Assembly: GCA_022181005.1 (NCBI GenBank)
Contig: BQMV01000139.1
Span: 1-12,719, forward strand
Length of the DNA: 12,719 bases
Direction of reading: 5' to 3'
Source: Anaerolineaceae bacterium
GTDB taxonomy: Bacteria > Chloroflexota > Anaerolineae > Anaerolineales > Villigracilaceae
The position numbers and the translations under genes are program-made. Below the pieces are notes generated by a model. That model was not told where the DNA came from. It searched no databases and worked only from the letters and a program-made list of their open reading frames with translations. Below, one piece after another: positions 1 to 7,771 of this stretch (its first letter is position 1; each line of letters starts with the position of its first letter).

Positions 1-1594
1 AACCGTACGCGCCCGTGTCTGACAACGCGTACATGGCGTTCGCTGTGATGGTCCCGTCGTTTTTAACGCCGGTCTTCATCTTGACGCGCATCGGGTGGCG
101 CGAACGCGCCGCGCTGAATTCTTCTTCGCGCGTATATTCATACAGCACCGGGCGCTTGGTGGCGATGGTCAAATGCGCGGGAATATCTTCGATAAGCATC
201 TCTTGTTTGCCGCCGAAGCCGCCGCCGATGCGCGGCTTGACGACGCGAATACGTTTGACAGGCAAGTCAAGAATCGGCGCCAGCATACGGCGCGTGTGAA
301 ACGGCACTTGCGTTGATGTGCGCACGACTAAACGATCGTCTTCATCCCAATACGTCAGACAAACGTGCGGCTCAATGGAAACCTGCTGCACTTTTGGCAC
401 AACGTACTCGGCTTCAAAAATTTGATCGGCTTCGGCGAAACCCTTTTCAACGTCGCCGATGTCAATGCGAATCTCGGCGGCGAGGTTGCGTTCTTTGTTC
501 GAATCGGCGAAATCTACAAACTCAGGCTCATCATGGATAATAGTCGGATTGTCGAGCGCCTTGCGCAAATCTAAAATGGCGGGCAGAATTTCATATTCAA
601 CTTCGATAAGCGCCAGCGCCTGCTCCGCGATGGCGAGAGTTTCAGCCGCGACGAGAGCCACGCGGTCGCCGACGAAGCGCACCTTGTGGTCAAGCGAAAA
701 TGAGTCGAGCGGACCGGGGATGGGGTCCGATTGCCCAGCGGTCGAATAGACCACGCGCGGCACATCATGATAGGTCAATACTGCCGCTACGCCGTGCAGC
801 GCTTTAGCCTTGCTGACGTCTATTTTTTTGATGAGGGCATGCGCGTGCGGCGAATGCAACACTTTGGCGTATAACATCCCGCGCGCGTCCATGTCGGCGG
901 TAAAGGCTGGTTTGCCTTGCACCAATTTGACCGCGTCCACTTTCTTCTCAGGTTTGCCTACCGTTTGATACGTCTGCGCTTCAGGCGCGACGATGACTTT
1001 CGGTCTGGCGATCACGTTGAGCATTGGCAGATTATTCTCAGGCGCCGTGAAAGGCGGTTCGTCGGGTGCATTTCGCTCCCAGGCGACCGTTTCCCAGGCG
1101 AGCGGCTCTTCTCCGCGCATGACCGCCGCCGCTTTAAGGACGGCTTGCACCGGTTTGATGTAGCCAGTGCAACGGCACAACACGCCTGAGATCGCCTCGC
1201 GGACTTGCGCTTCGGTGGGATTAAGATTTGTATCCAACAGCGCTTGCGCGGCGAGGATTTGGGCGGGCGTGCAGTATCCGCATTGGATGGCGCCCGATTC
1301 GACGAAAGCCTGCTGTAGAGGACTCAGCCCCTCGGTTTTCTTCCAGCCCTGATCGGGATGTTCGCCTAACGCTTCGATGGTGACGATGAGATGTTCTTGT
1401 GCCTGCGCCGCCAGCATCGAGCCGGCGTTGACGGGTTTGCCGTCTAGCAGCACAGTGTCTGCGCCGCTGAGACCGCCTTCGTCGCCGAATTTAACGCCGA
1501 AGTAGCCCAGTTGCCGCACGACGGACAGCAACGTTTCGGAAGGCGCGCATTCCACTTCGTGGACATTGGAATTAATGGTCAGTGTAATGTTCAT
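1..1594 (-). CDS. Molybdenum hydroxylase, fused [2Fe-2S] and Moco subunit (xanthine dehydrogenase / XdhD-like), 3' end outside window
   Basis: Start ATG at 1594 has AAGGA six bases upstream. The frame stays open for 531 codons to the window edge, so the C-terminal half is missing only because the window ends. Residues 1-75 form a ferredoxin-like domain, 85-155 the helical second [2Fe-2S] domain (C105, C108, C140, C142: QCGYC and LCRCTGY), and from about 215 the molybdopterin domain with SPHAHA (248-253), QQVSIEPH (403-410), the pterin loop RIGGGFGGKQ (455-464) and TREEEF (488-493). Such enzymes hydroxylate purines, aldehydes or N-heterocycles at a Mo centre and pass electrons over two FeS clusters to FAD. 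Oddly, the four plant-type cluster cysteines are replaced by D38, S43, D46 and G58. The layout (one-chain FeS+Mo) and several motifs recall E. coli XdhD. The substrate cannot be told, because the active-site C-terminus is outside the window. The FAD subunit gene lies two genes upstream. Confidence 0.93.
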   Translation of the reverse strand, partial: MNITLTINSNVHEVECAPSETLLSVVRQLGYFGVKFGDEGGLSGADTVLLDGKPVNAGSMLAAQAQEHLIVTIEALGEHPDQGWKKTEGLSPLQQAFVESGAIQCGYCTPAQILAAQALLDTNLNPTEAQVREAISGVLCRCTGYIKPVQAVLKAAAVMRGEEPLAWETVAWERNAPDEPPFTAPENNLPMLNVIARPKVIVAPEAQTYQTVGKPEKKVDAVKLVQGKPAFTADMDARGMLYAKVLHSPHAHALIKKIDVSKAKALHGVAAVLTYHDVPRVVYSTAGQSDPIPGPLDSFSLDHKVRFVGDRVALVAAETLAIAEQALALIEVEYEILPAILDLRKALDNPTIIHDEPEFVDFADSNKERNLAAEIRIDIGDVEKGFAEADQIFEAEYVVPKVQQVSIEPHVCLTYWDEDDRLVVRTSTQVPFHTRRMLAPILDLPVKRIRVVKPRIGGGFGGKQEMLIEDIPAHLTIATKRPVLYEYTREEEFSAARSRHPMRVKMKTGVKNDGTITANAMYALSDTGAYG

Positions 1595-1625
1595 AGTTAT
1601 TCCTTAATAATAGCGTGTAGCATAT

Positions 1626-3275
1626 CTATCCGCTTCTAGGTCGGGCGAAGCGTGCGGTCACAGCGCTAATGCCGCTCAGGACGATTCCCAGCGCGGCAAT
1701 TACCAGGGCTTGCAGAATGCAAATAAACGCGATAAACATGCCGAGCATGTTCGGTAAAGCCCAGCCAATTGTGGCTCCGGAAGAGATAAAGCTCCAAGCG
1801 ATAGGCAACGCCAACAGCAATAGAATTGCGAAAGTTAGTTCGAAAACGGATTCGGCGGCGCGATGCGGTTCTTGCTTGAAGAGTCCAAGCCCGATGAATA
1901 ACGCCAGCCATAAGATAACCAGTGCGACGGCTGTAGCAGCGGCTGTGAAGTTGACGATGTCGCTGGCGCTGGCGACGGAACTTAATGAATACGTTCGCCC
2001 GGCGATTAATGCGTAGCGGATGTGAAACAGCGCTGCATATACCAATGCTTCCGCTCCCATCCATAGAAAAGCGCGATTCCAATACTTCCATAGCGCATAG
2101 CCAATCGCTGCGAACAACAAGATGCTTATGAACAAACGAGGAATTCGTTCAGAAGTCAGGCGGGAGGCTTTCGCGGAATCCATCAGCGCTTGCGCGGCGC
2201 CGACTGTTAACGGTTGCGCGCTGGCGGCGATGGGGCATCCAATCGCTTCAGCGTATGCGGCGAGAAGAGTCGCCTGTTGGGCGGCAAGCGCCTGCTCAAT
2301 CGCCGTTTTATATTCGGGTGTGAGCGTCAGCATGTCTGTGAGGACGTTGCCCTGATTAGCGGCGGGAATATTAATGCCTAACAGGGCTGCTATCGTTGGG
2401 GCGATATCAACCATGTGGATGTCGCCGTAGTCGCCGGGCGCGATCCCTGCGCCGACTGCGACGAACGGTTCGATCAGTACGATCGGATCGGTTCCGCCGT
2501 GTCCGCCCGCATCAATTTGCCCGTGATCGGAGAAGAGCACGAAAGTATCTTGCGAGAGATCAAGTTGCGAGACTATTTCTTTAATGAGCGCGTCGGCGCG
2601 CGTAGCGGCTTGATTCCAGCGCTGGTCGCGCGGACCGCCCTGATGATGTCCCGCATAGTCTACCTGATCAATATGAATGAGTATTAATTGATAATCGCCG
2701 CTGAGCCATGGAAGCGCCGCATCTACGACGTCGCGATCGGCGTTTGCGTCTTCGCCTGATGTGAAATAGGAAGCGTCGCGATATTGGGCGGGGATCAACC
2801 CTTCAAACCAGTTGTAGCCGGAGACCGCTGTTTTAAGTCCATTGCGATGCGCGGCGTAGAAGAGGTTGTCTTGCGTCCAAGCGCGCGGCGTCTCTCCGTC
2901 TTCCGGATTCATAGTCGGACCGTCGGACAGGTCGGGCCAAGCGCCGCTCATCAGAACGGAGTAGCCCGGCACAGAGTAGGAAGGCGTACGGCTGTGCGTA
3001 ACAGCCGTTGCGCCTTGTTGCCGAAGTTGATTGAGATAAGGCATAACCTGAGCGTTAGTTGCGGTGTCCTCGCGTAGGGCGTCAACTAATACCATAACGA
3101 CGCGGCGGGTGATCGGCTTGCCCAGCGCTTCGCCGGCTTGCGGAGGGTTGTTCTGTAACGGCGAACGATATGCATAGAGCGAGTCCATTAAGGCATTCGC
3201 CCAAAAGTACGCTGTGACGGCGATCAGAAGCGAAAGGAAGATGGAGATGGGGAGAAAATAACGCGGTTGTTTCAC
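1626..3275 (-). CDS. Membrane-anchored alkaline-phosphatase-superfamily hydrolase (phosphodiesterase / phosphoethanolamine-transferase-like)
   Basis: 549 residues. An N-terminal signal-anchor helix (about 7-29) precedes a metalloenzyme domain (about 55-315). Expected metal ligands are D65 in VLVDALRED, D206 and H210 in DQVDYAGHH, D250-H251 in FSDHG and H259 in GGHGG. The nucleophile position in PSYSVPGYSVLMSG is S101, where nucleotide pyrophosphatases have Thr. The GGHGG form of the last motif recalls GPI-ethanolamine-phosphate-transferase relatives more than classical NPPs. About five more helices follow (381-397, 405-425, 445-467, 480-498, 505-535), so the catalytic domain should face outside. 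The GTG start at 3275 has GGGAG seven bases upstream, overlapping the stop of the FAD-subunit gene, which points to translational coupling. The gene ends 31 bases before the Mo-subunit gene, so it sits inside the hydroxylase operon. The substrate is unknown; nucleotides or phospholipid head groups are plausible. Confidence 0.85.
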   Translation of the reverse strand: MKQPRYFLPISIFLSLLIAVTAYFWANALMDSLYAYRSPLQNNPPQAGEALGKPITRRVVMVLVDALREDTATNAQVMPYLNQLRQQGATAVTHSRTPSYSVPGYSVLMSGAWPDLSDGPTMNPEDGETPRAWTQDNLFYAAHRNGLKTAVSGYNWFEGLIPAQYRDASYFTSGEDANADRDVVDAALPWLSGDYQLILIHIDQVDYAGHHQGGPRDQRWNQAATRADALIKEIVSQLDLSQDTFVLFSDHGQIDAGGHGGTDPIVLIEPFVAVGAGIAPGDYGDIHMVDIAPTIAALLGINIPAANQGNVLTDMLTLTPEYKTAIEQALAAQQATLLAAYAEAIGCPIAASAQPLTVGAAQALMDSAKASRLTSERIPRLFISILLFAAIGYALWKYWNRAFLWMGAEALVYAALFHIRYALIAGRTYSLSSVASASDIVNFTAAATAVALVILWLALFIGLGLFKQEPHRAAESVFELTFAILLLLALPIAWSFISSGATIGWALPNMLGMFIAFICILQALVIAALGIVLSGISAVTARFARPRSG

Positions 3276-3279
3276 GAGT

Positions 3280-4047
3280 TTACTCCCTTGTTGCGGTTAT
3301 TTGCGTTTTGCAGCGCAGCGCCAAGATGGCCGCAACGTCCATGCGGTATTCGGCGCTTGCCCATTCGTCGGTTGCTTCATGGAAGGCGTTGCGCGCCGCA
3401 GCAGCGAGATCATCGGAAGCGTTTCCGTCTACGGCGAGAATTGGACATTTGCCGAACCCGCCGACTGCCATACGCGTCCGTCCGACGCTTCGACCTGCCA
3501 GCGCTACGCAAACGATGGGCGAATCGGATGGCGTACGCGCGAGGTAATCAAATGCGAGATTGGCGTTAAGCGGCGCGCTGACCTTCGTGATTAATTTTCC
3601 ACGCAGTTGTTCTCGTAATGGCAGTACGTCGCCGAGGGGCAGCGTCTCGGTTTTATCGGCTGATGCGCCGACGATCTCTAGTTTCGCATCCATGGCGAGC
3701 AACGCGGTGACGAATGGCGAGCGTCCGTCGCAGGCGACAATCGTTCCGGCGATAGTGGCGGCGTTGCGGACGTTGAGCGGCGCTTCAAGGCGGAGCGCGC
3801 GCTTCAACGCGTCGGAGCAGTGTTCCGATTCGAGCAGCGTTTGCAGCGTTACCGTCGCGCCGATGTGTAGAATATTCCCGCTTTTAACGAGCGTATTTAA
3901 GCCCAGGCGTTGCAGGTCTACCGCTTGAATAGCGTCAGCCGTCGGTTTGGAAAGAAGCGTGCCGCCGCCGAGCGGAACTGTGTCGGGTACGCTTAATAAT
4001 TTGAGGGCTTCCTCTAAGGCGTTTGGACGATGATAAGCAGTGATCAT
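3280..4047 (-). CDS. FAD-binding subunit of a molybdenum hydroxylase (CoxM/XdhB-like)
   Basis: 255 residues, slightly short for the family, which is usually about 270-300. Family features in order are the N-terminal YHRPNALEEALKLL start, a pyrophosphate-binding loop LGGGTLLSKP (26-35, where the usual form is AGGTDLL), HIGATVTLQ (61-69), a second FAD loop RNAATIAGTIV (94-104), and the CoxM C-terminal end EYRMDVAAILALR (233-245). These proteins take electrons from the [2Fe-2S] subunit and pass them to NAD+ or a quinone. No extra FeS-binding insert is visible. The start ATG at 4047 has AGGAGA close upstream and a TATAAT box at 4065-4070. It is the first gene of an apparent operon with the phosphatase-like gene (4-base gap) and the fused FeS/Mo subunit. 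It is therefore the expected redox partner of the gene at 1-1594. Confidence 0.9.
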   Translation of the reverse strand: MITAYHRPNALEEALKLLSVPDTVPLGGGTLLSKPTADAIQAVDLQRLGLNTLVKSGNILHIGATVTLQTLLESEHCSDALKRALRLEAPLNVRNAATIAGTIVACDGRSPFVTALLAMDAKLEIVGASADKTETLPLGDVLPLREQLRGKLITKVSAPLNANLAFDYLARTPSDSPIVCVALAGRSVGRTRMAVGGFGKCPILAVDGNASDDLAAAARNAFHEATDEWASAEYRMDVAAILALRCKTQITATRE

Positions 4048-4064
4048 AAGAATCTCCTGCTGGT

Positions 4065-4070
4065 ATTATA
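4065..4070 (-). promoter_or_regulatory. Promoter -10 box for the molybdenum hydroxylase operon
   Basis: A perfect TATAAT on the minus strand, 17 bases before the ATG of the FAD-subunit gene, with AGGAGA between them as ribosome binding site. No good -35 hexamer is visible at 16-18 bases. It lies in the 74-base gap after the thioesterase gene and suggests the hydroxylase operon starts here. Confidence 0.5.
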
Positions 4071-4115
4071 AACCGTCCTGAGAGGATATTTTCGCAGAAC
4101 GACTTTTCGTATATA

Positions 4116-4129
4116 AAGCGTTTACGCTT
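4116..4129 (-). terminator. Weak hairpin at the thioesterase stop codon
   Basis: Inverted repeat AAGCG-TTTA-CGCTT spanning the TAA stop of the thioesterase gene and followed on the minus strand by TATAT. The stem is only 5-6 bp and there is no real U-run, so termination here is a guess. Confidence 0.25.
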
Positions 4130-4598
4130 CGGGATAAATTTGCCATCCTAGTTCGTTCAAGCGCGATAGGTCAAACTGTTCCAGCGGCACGTTGATCAGC
4201 AGAGCGTTCGCTTCCGCCAGCAGGTCGCCTGTTTCTGCGTCGTAAACGCCGCCCCACGCTTCAGCCGATCGCGATTTTGCTTTTCCCGCTTTGCCGATGA
4301 GTTTCAGCCATTTGCCAACGGGTGTGTTTTTTCGATATTTTACGTCGAGTTTCGCCGTGAACATGAAACGCGGTTTTTGTGGATCGCTTCCCATGTGGGC
4401 GCGGCTGGAAATTTCGTCGAGCAATGAGGCGACAATGCCGCCGTGCAATACGCCCGGAAAGCCTTGGAAATGCTCGGGCGCGACGTAGGTCGCTTCTACA
4501 ATGCCGGGTTCCGTTTCGTAAATATGTAAATGTAGACCAATCGGATTTTCGAGTCCGCAGACAAAGCACATACGCGAGTTGGGTTGTTTGATAGGCAT
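4122..4598 (-). CDS. Hotdog-fold thioesterase (PaaI / YbgC-like)
   Basis: 158 residues from the ATG at 4598. The hotdog signature is clear: an N-terminal CFVCGLENPIGLHL, then the thioesterase loop GVLHGGIVASLLDEISSRA, in which HGG-(x)-DE supplies the usual catalytic region, and later strands TAKLDVKYRKNTPVG and AEAWGGVYDAETGDLLAEANAL. Proteins of this type hydrolyse acyl-CoA or aryl-CoA thioesters in the cytoplasm; the acyl group cannot be predicted. An in-frame ATG lies five codons upstream (4613), but a TATAAT box (4605-4610) falls between the two and ends six bases before 4598. I therefore prefer 4598 as start of a leaderless mRNA. The gene is divergent from the MFS gene and precedes the hydroxylase operon on the same strand, but with a separate promoter. 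Confidence 0.87.
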   Translation of the reverse strand: MPIKQPNSRMCFVCGLENPIGLHLHIYETEPGIVEATYVAPEHFQGFPGVLHGGIVASLLDEISSRAHMGSDPQKPRFMFTAKLDVKYRKNTPVGKWLKLIGKAGKAKSRSAEAWGGVYDAETGDLLAEANALLINVPLEQFDLSRLNELGWQIYPEA

Positions 4599-4604
4599 GG
4601 CGAG

Positions 4605-4610
4605 ATTATA
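4605..4610 (-). promoter_or_regulatory. -10 box of a probable leaderless transcript (thioesterase)
   Basis: TATAAT on the minus strand followed by six bases (CTCGCC) and then ATG. With normal -10 geometry the transcript would start at or next to the A of that ATG. No Shine-Dalgarno sequence is available for this start. No convincing -35 hexamer is seen. Confidence 0.5.
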
Positions 4611-4670
4611 CATCGTCTAATATTCAACGCCCCCGGCTGATATTGATAAAACGGATTTATGCGACGGCAT

Positions 4671-4676
4671 TATAAT
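4671..4676 (+). promoter_or_regulatory. -10 box of a probable leaderless transcript (MFS transporter)
   Basis: TATAAT followed by seven bases (CTTGACT) and then the ATG at 4684. This is the same spacing logic as the divergent box at 4605-4610. A TTGATA lies at 4643-4648, but the 22-base spacing is too long for a normal -35. No ribosome binding site is present. Confidence 0.5.
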
Positions 4677-4683
4677 CTTGACT

Positions 4684-5910
4684 ATGATTCCCCCCAGTAA
4701 AGAAGCTCTTGAAATACAAAAACGGAATTTTCGCTATGTGCAAATTGACGGCGCCGGCGTAAGCATTTCGAACATTGCTGCGCCGTTCTTGCCGGTGTTT
4801 CTCACCCGTCTCGGCGCGTCGAATTTTCAAGTCGGCTTGCTGACCTCGATGCCCGGCATGACGGGGTTGTTGTTGGCGATCTTTGTGGGCCGGTTTTTGC
4901 AGTCGAGAAAGAATATCGTTCCATGGTATAGCGTCTCGCGTTTTCTTGTGATTCTGTGCTTCGCGCTGACAGGCGTTCTGACGCTGCTGATCCCTTCGAA
5001 CTATGCCATTTTTGCCACTTTAGCGATCTGGGCGTTCGCGACGCTTCCGCAGACGGCGTTAGCGGTTGCGTTTTCGGTTGTAATGAACGCGGTCGCCGGT
5101 CCCGAGGGACGTTACGCGCTGCTCAGCCGTCGTTGGATCATTTTCGGCTTCACCGGCGCGGTCGGCACGTTTATCGTCATCCGCGTTATTGATCTGATCG
5201 CCTTTCCGACTAATTATGCGGCGATGTTCTTAGTCCTATCGCTGGGCGGATTCATCAGTTTCTATTTTTCGAGGCGCATTCAAGTTCCCGATCAAATGCC
5301 GACGCCCGCTCTTTCAAAACGGGGCTCAATTCGCGAGAGTCTCAGCGCATTCGCCGCTTTACTAAAGAAGAATCCCGCCTTCGTCTCGTTTGCATCGAAA
5401 CGCTTCGTATATTATTCCGCGTTGGTATTGGGTTTGCCGATCATGCCTTTATATTTGGTGCGCGATGTGGGCGCGACAGACGGCGATATTGGCGCGGTTT
5501 CGATGGCGATGTCTTTGGTGATGTTGGCGGGTTACTTCGCCTGGCCCCGCGTTTCGAATCGTCGCGGCGGACGTTTCGTCTTGCTTGCCACGACGTTTGG
5601 CATGATCCTCTATCCAGCCCTCAGCGCGCTCACGGTGCGAATCGAATTGATCATTCTATTTGCGGGCATCGCCGGGTTCTTTCAAGGCGGGCTTGATTTG
5701 GTTTTCTTCGACGAATTGATGAAAACTGTCCCCGACGACCACGCCGCGACGTTTGTCGCTATCGCACAATCAATGCAATATCTGTCTACGATCTTTGCTC
5801 CGCTGCTCGGAACGTGGATCGCGGCATACGTGGGGCTTGCGGGCGCACTGTGGTTCAGCGCGGGACTTCGACTGATCGGATTTTTGCTGTTTTTGAAGAA
5901 AGACGCATAA
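4684..5910 (+). CDS. Major facilitator superfamily transporter
   Basis: 408 residues from the ATG at 4684. A TTG six bases earlier is in frame but lies just after the -10 box and is a poorer start. The protein is almost wholly hydrophobic, with about 11-12 predicted helices in two halves. They are split by a basic and Pro-rich cytoplasmic loop around residues 195-230 (SRRIQVPDQMPTPALSKR). The first half has the MFS pattern FLTRLGASNFQVGLLTSMPGMTGLL, followed by the charged loop after helix 2 (GRFLQSRKN). Substrate and direction of transport cannot be read from the sequence. The gene is divergent from the thioesterase and convergent with metG, 18 bases from the metG stop; I see no terminator hairpin in that gap. 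Confidence 0.85.
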   Translation: MIPPSKEALEIQKRNFRYVQIDGAGVSISNIAAPFLPVFLTRLGASNFQVGLLTSMPGMTGLLLAIFVGRFLQSRKNIVPWYSVSRFLVILCFALTGVLTLLIPSNYAIFATLAIWAFATLPQTALAVAFSVVMNAVAGPEGRYALLSRRWIIFGFTGAVGTFIVIRVIDLIAFPTNYAAMFLVLSLGGFISFYFSRRIQVPDQMPTPALSKRGSIRESLSAFAALLKKNPAFVSFASKRFVYYSALVLGLPIMPLYLVRDVGATDGDIGAVSMAMSLVMLAGYFAWPRVSNRRGGRFVLLATTFGMILYPALSALTVRIELIILFAGIAGFFQGGLDLVFFDELMKTVPDDHAATFVAIAQSMQYLSTIFAPLLGTWIAAYVGLAGALWFSAGLRLIGFLLFLKKDA

Positions 5911-5928
5911 AGTTGAAATAGAACGCGT

Positions 5929-7719
5929 TTATTGACCTAACTTGGCGCGTTCCTCCTCTGCTGCGCTCGTTTCCAGTTTCTTGAACAGCGGACTTGGCTG
6001 ATTTAATTTCTGCCCCGGTTTTAATTCGCTGGGTTTCCACTGAACGCCGAGGACGGGTTTGTAGCGCAACGTTTGATGCGAGCCGAGTGAGTCGTTCGCT
6101 TCTTGCGTGAACTGTTCGCCGAAAAGCGCCGTTTCGTAGCCAAAGAAGCCGTTGAGTCTCTCCGACGTAAACGGTAGAAACGGCGCGAATAAGATCTTCA
6201 GCGAGTCGATCGCTTTGAGGGCGGTGAAAACGGTTAGCGCTGCGGCGTCCTTATCGGTTTTGACGGCGCTCCACGGCGCGTTGACGTCGAGATATTGATT
6301 CACGGCGGTGGCAAGTTTCATGGTTTCGCTCAGCGCTGCGCGCAGGCGCACGGCGTCCAACTCAGCGCCGACGATGTTGAATCCGTTCTCGATGACGGCG
6401 AGCAAGTCGAGGTCTGCAGGACGAAGCGTCTTTTCGTCTACAGCCGGAACGCATCCATCCCAATGTTTATAGCAGAATGCCAGCACGCGGTTGGCGAGGT
6501 TGCCCCACGTCGCCACAAGTTCGTTATTGTTGCGCGCTATGAATTCGCTCCAACTCCAATCGCTGTCTTTGGCTTCGGGCATATTGGCGGTCAGATAATA
6601 ACGGATCGCGTCGGGATCGTAGTGAGCGAGCGCTTCCAGCCCCCAAACCGCCCATTGGCGCGAACCGCTGATCTTGAATCCTTCGAGATTCATGAATTGA
6701 TTCGCCGGCACGTCGTAAGGCAGCGTGAGCGGCGCTTTTTCATCGGCAAAAATTTCCATGAAGCCGTCTCCTGCGCCCATGATTAATGCGGGCCACAACG
6801 ACGTATGGAAGAAGATATTGTCTTTGCCTATGAAATGAAAATGCTTCGCTTGAGGGTTTAGCCACCACTCACGCCATGCTTCCGTTTGACCTGTCGCCTG
6901 CGCCCATTCGATCGGCGCGGAAAGATAGCCGATGACCGCTTCGAACCAGACGTAGAGAACTTTACTCTTCCATTGCGGCTCGTCCACTGGCACTGGAATG
7001 CCCCAGTCGAGGTCGCGCGTGATGGCGCGCGGCTTGAGTCCTTCGTTTTCGATCTTGCGAAGCGATTCGCCCAGCACGGTTTCGCGCATGTGGTCGGCGC
7101 GTTCGCGCAAAAACTTTTTTACGTCGGGTTCAAGTTTGGAAAGATCGAGATAAAAATGCTCGGTGTCGCGCAGTTCAAGCGCGCCGTCGCCGGTGGTGGC
7201 GCGCGGGTTAATTAATTTCTCTGGCTCCAGCACGTTGCCGCAGTTGTCGCATTGATCGGAGCGCGCGCCCTCGTAGCCGCAGATGTAACAAGTCCCTTCC
7301 ACGTAGCGATCGGGTAGGAACTTCTCCGCGCTGGGCGAGTACCATTGCTTGCTGAACGCACGATAGAGATAGCCGTTCTTTTGCAGGGCGAGGAAAACGC
7401 TTTGCGAAACCTTGAAGTGATTCTGGCTGTGGGTAGTGGTGTAAAGATCGTACGAAATGCCGATCTGCTGAAACAGCCGGATAAAGTCTTCGTGGAAAGA
7501 TTTATACACTTCCTCGACCGGCTTGCCGAGCTTATCGGCGGTCATAGTTACGGGCGTGCCATGCGAATCGGTGCCGGTGATCATAAGCACGTTATCGCCT
7601 TTGAGGCGGTGGTAGCGCGCGAAAATATCGCCGGGCAAGTGCGAGCCGGTGATGTTGCCCATGTGGATTTGGGCGTTGGCATAGGGCCAGGCGACGGCGA
7701 CTAAGATAGTTTCATTCAT
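5929..7719 (-). CDS. metG: Methionyl-tRNA synthetase
   Basis: 596-residue cytoplasmic class I synthetase that charges tRNA-Met. The N-terminus VAVAWPYANAQIHMGN carries the HIGH-type motif (HMGN, 19-22), followed by TGTDSHGTP (48-56). A zinc knuckle has C144, C147, C157 and C160. The catalytic loop FIGKDNIFFH is at 297-306. The second ATP motif is KISGS at 349-353, in LEGFKISGSRQWAVWG, not canonical KMSKS: the second Lys is Gly. The helical anticodon domain follows (NNNELVATWGNLANRV; YLDVNAPWSAVK). The protein ends without the C-terminal EMAP/tRNA-binding domain, which is normal for short MetG forms. GGAG stands six bases before the ATG at 7719. A terminator, hairpin and Met-rich leader ORF lie directly upstream. 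The gene is at the end of the tatD / prenyl synthase / DUF177 cluster. Confidence 0.97.
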   Translation of the reverse strand: MNETILVAVAWPYANAQIHMGNITGSHLPGDIFARYHRLKGDNVLMITGTDSHGTPVTMTADKLGKPVEEVYKSFHEDFIRLFQQIGISYDLYTTTHSQNHFKVSQSVFLALQKNGYLYRAFSKQWYSPSAEKFLPDRYVEGTCYICGYEGARSDQCDNCGNVLEPEKLINPRATTGDGALELRDTEHFYLDLSKLEPDVKKFLRERADHMRETVLGESLRKIENEGLKPRAITRDLDWGIPVPVDEPQWKSKVLYVWFEAVIGYLSAPIEWAQATGQTEAWREWWLNPQAKHFHFIGKDNIFFHTSLWPALIMGAGDGFMEIFADEKAPLTLPYDVPANQFMNLEGFKISGSRQWAVWGLEALAHYDPDAIRYYLTANMPEAKDSDWSWSEFIARNNNELVATWGNLANRVLAFCYKHWDGCVPAVDEKTLRPADLDLLAVIENGFNIVGAELDAVRLRAALSETMKLATAVNQYLDVNAPWSAVKTDKDAAALTVFTALKAIDSLKILFAPFLPFTSERLNGFFGYETALFGEQFTQEANDSLGSHQTLRYKPVLGVQWKPSELKPGQKLNQPSPLFKKLETSAAEEERAKLGQ

Positions 7720-7748
7720 GGCTGCTCCAGTCTGTTTCCAAACAAAAA

Positions 7749-7771
7749 GGCTGTCCTGATTATGGACAGCC
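7749..7771 (-). terminator. Intrinsic terminator in the metG leader (attenuator)
   Basis: On the minus strand GGCTGTCC, a 7-base loop ATAATCA and GGACAGCC form a perfect 8-bp GC-rich stem followed directly by TTTTTGTTT. It ends only about 29 bases before the metG ATG. That gap shows no promoter, so transcripts reaching metG must read through it. The 5' arm can also pair with the end of the leader ORF, so the terminator has a built-in competitor. Confidence 0.88.

Noticed and set aside
1..1594. Pseudogene call for the FeS/Mo subunit
   Set aside because: The frame is open over 531 codons with intact motifs and a good ribosome site. It is incomplete only at the window edge, and the lost cysteines alone do not show decay.
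4599..4613. Upstream ATG (4613) as thioesterase start
   Set aside because: It would place the TATAAT box inside the coding region and has no ribosome binding site. The family similarity begins after the second ATG.
6295..6786. 163-codon plus-strand open frame, antisense to metG
   Set aside because: It lies fully inside the well-supported metG gene, has no family resemblance, and its composition is that of a complementary-strand shadow. Other long plus-strand frames at 917-1189, 3560-3928 and 6886-7215 were rejected for the same reason.
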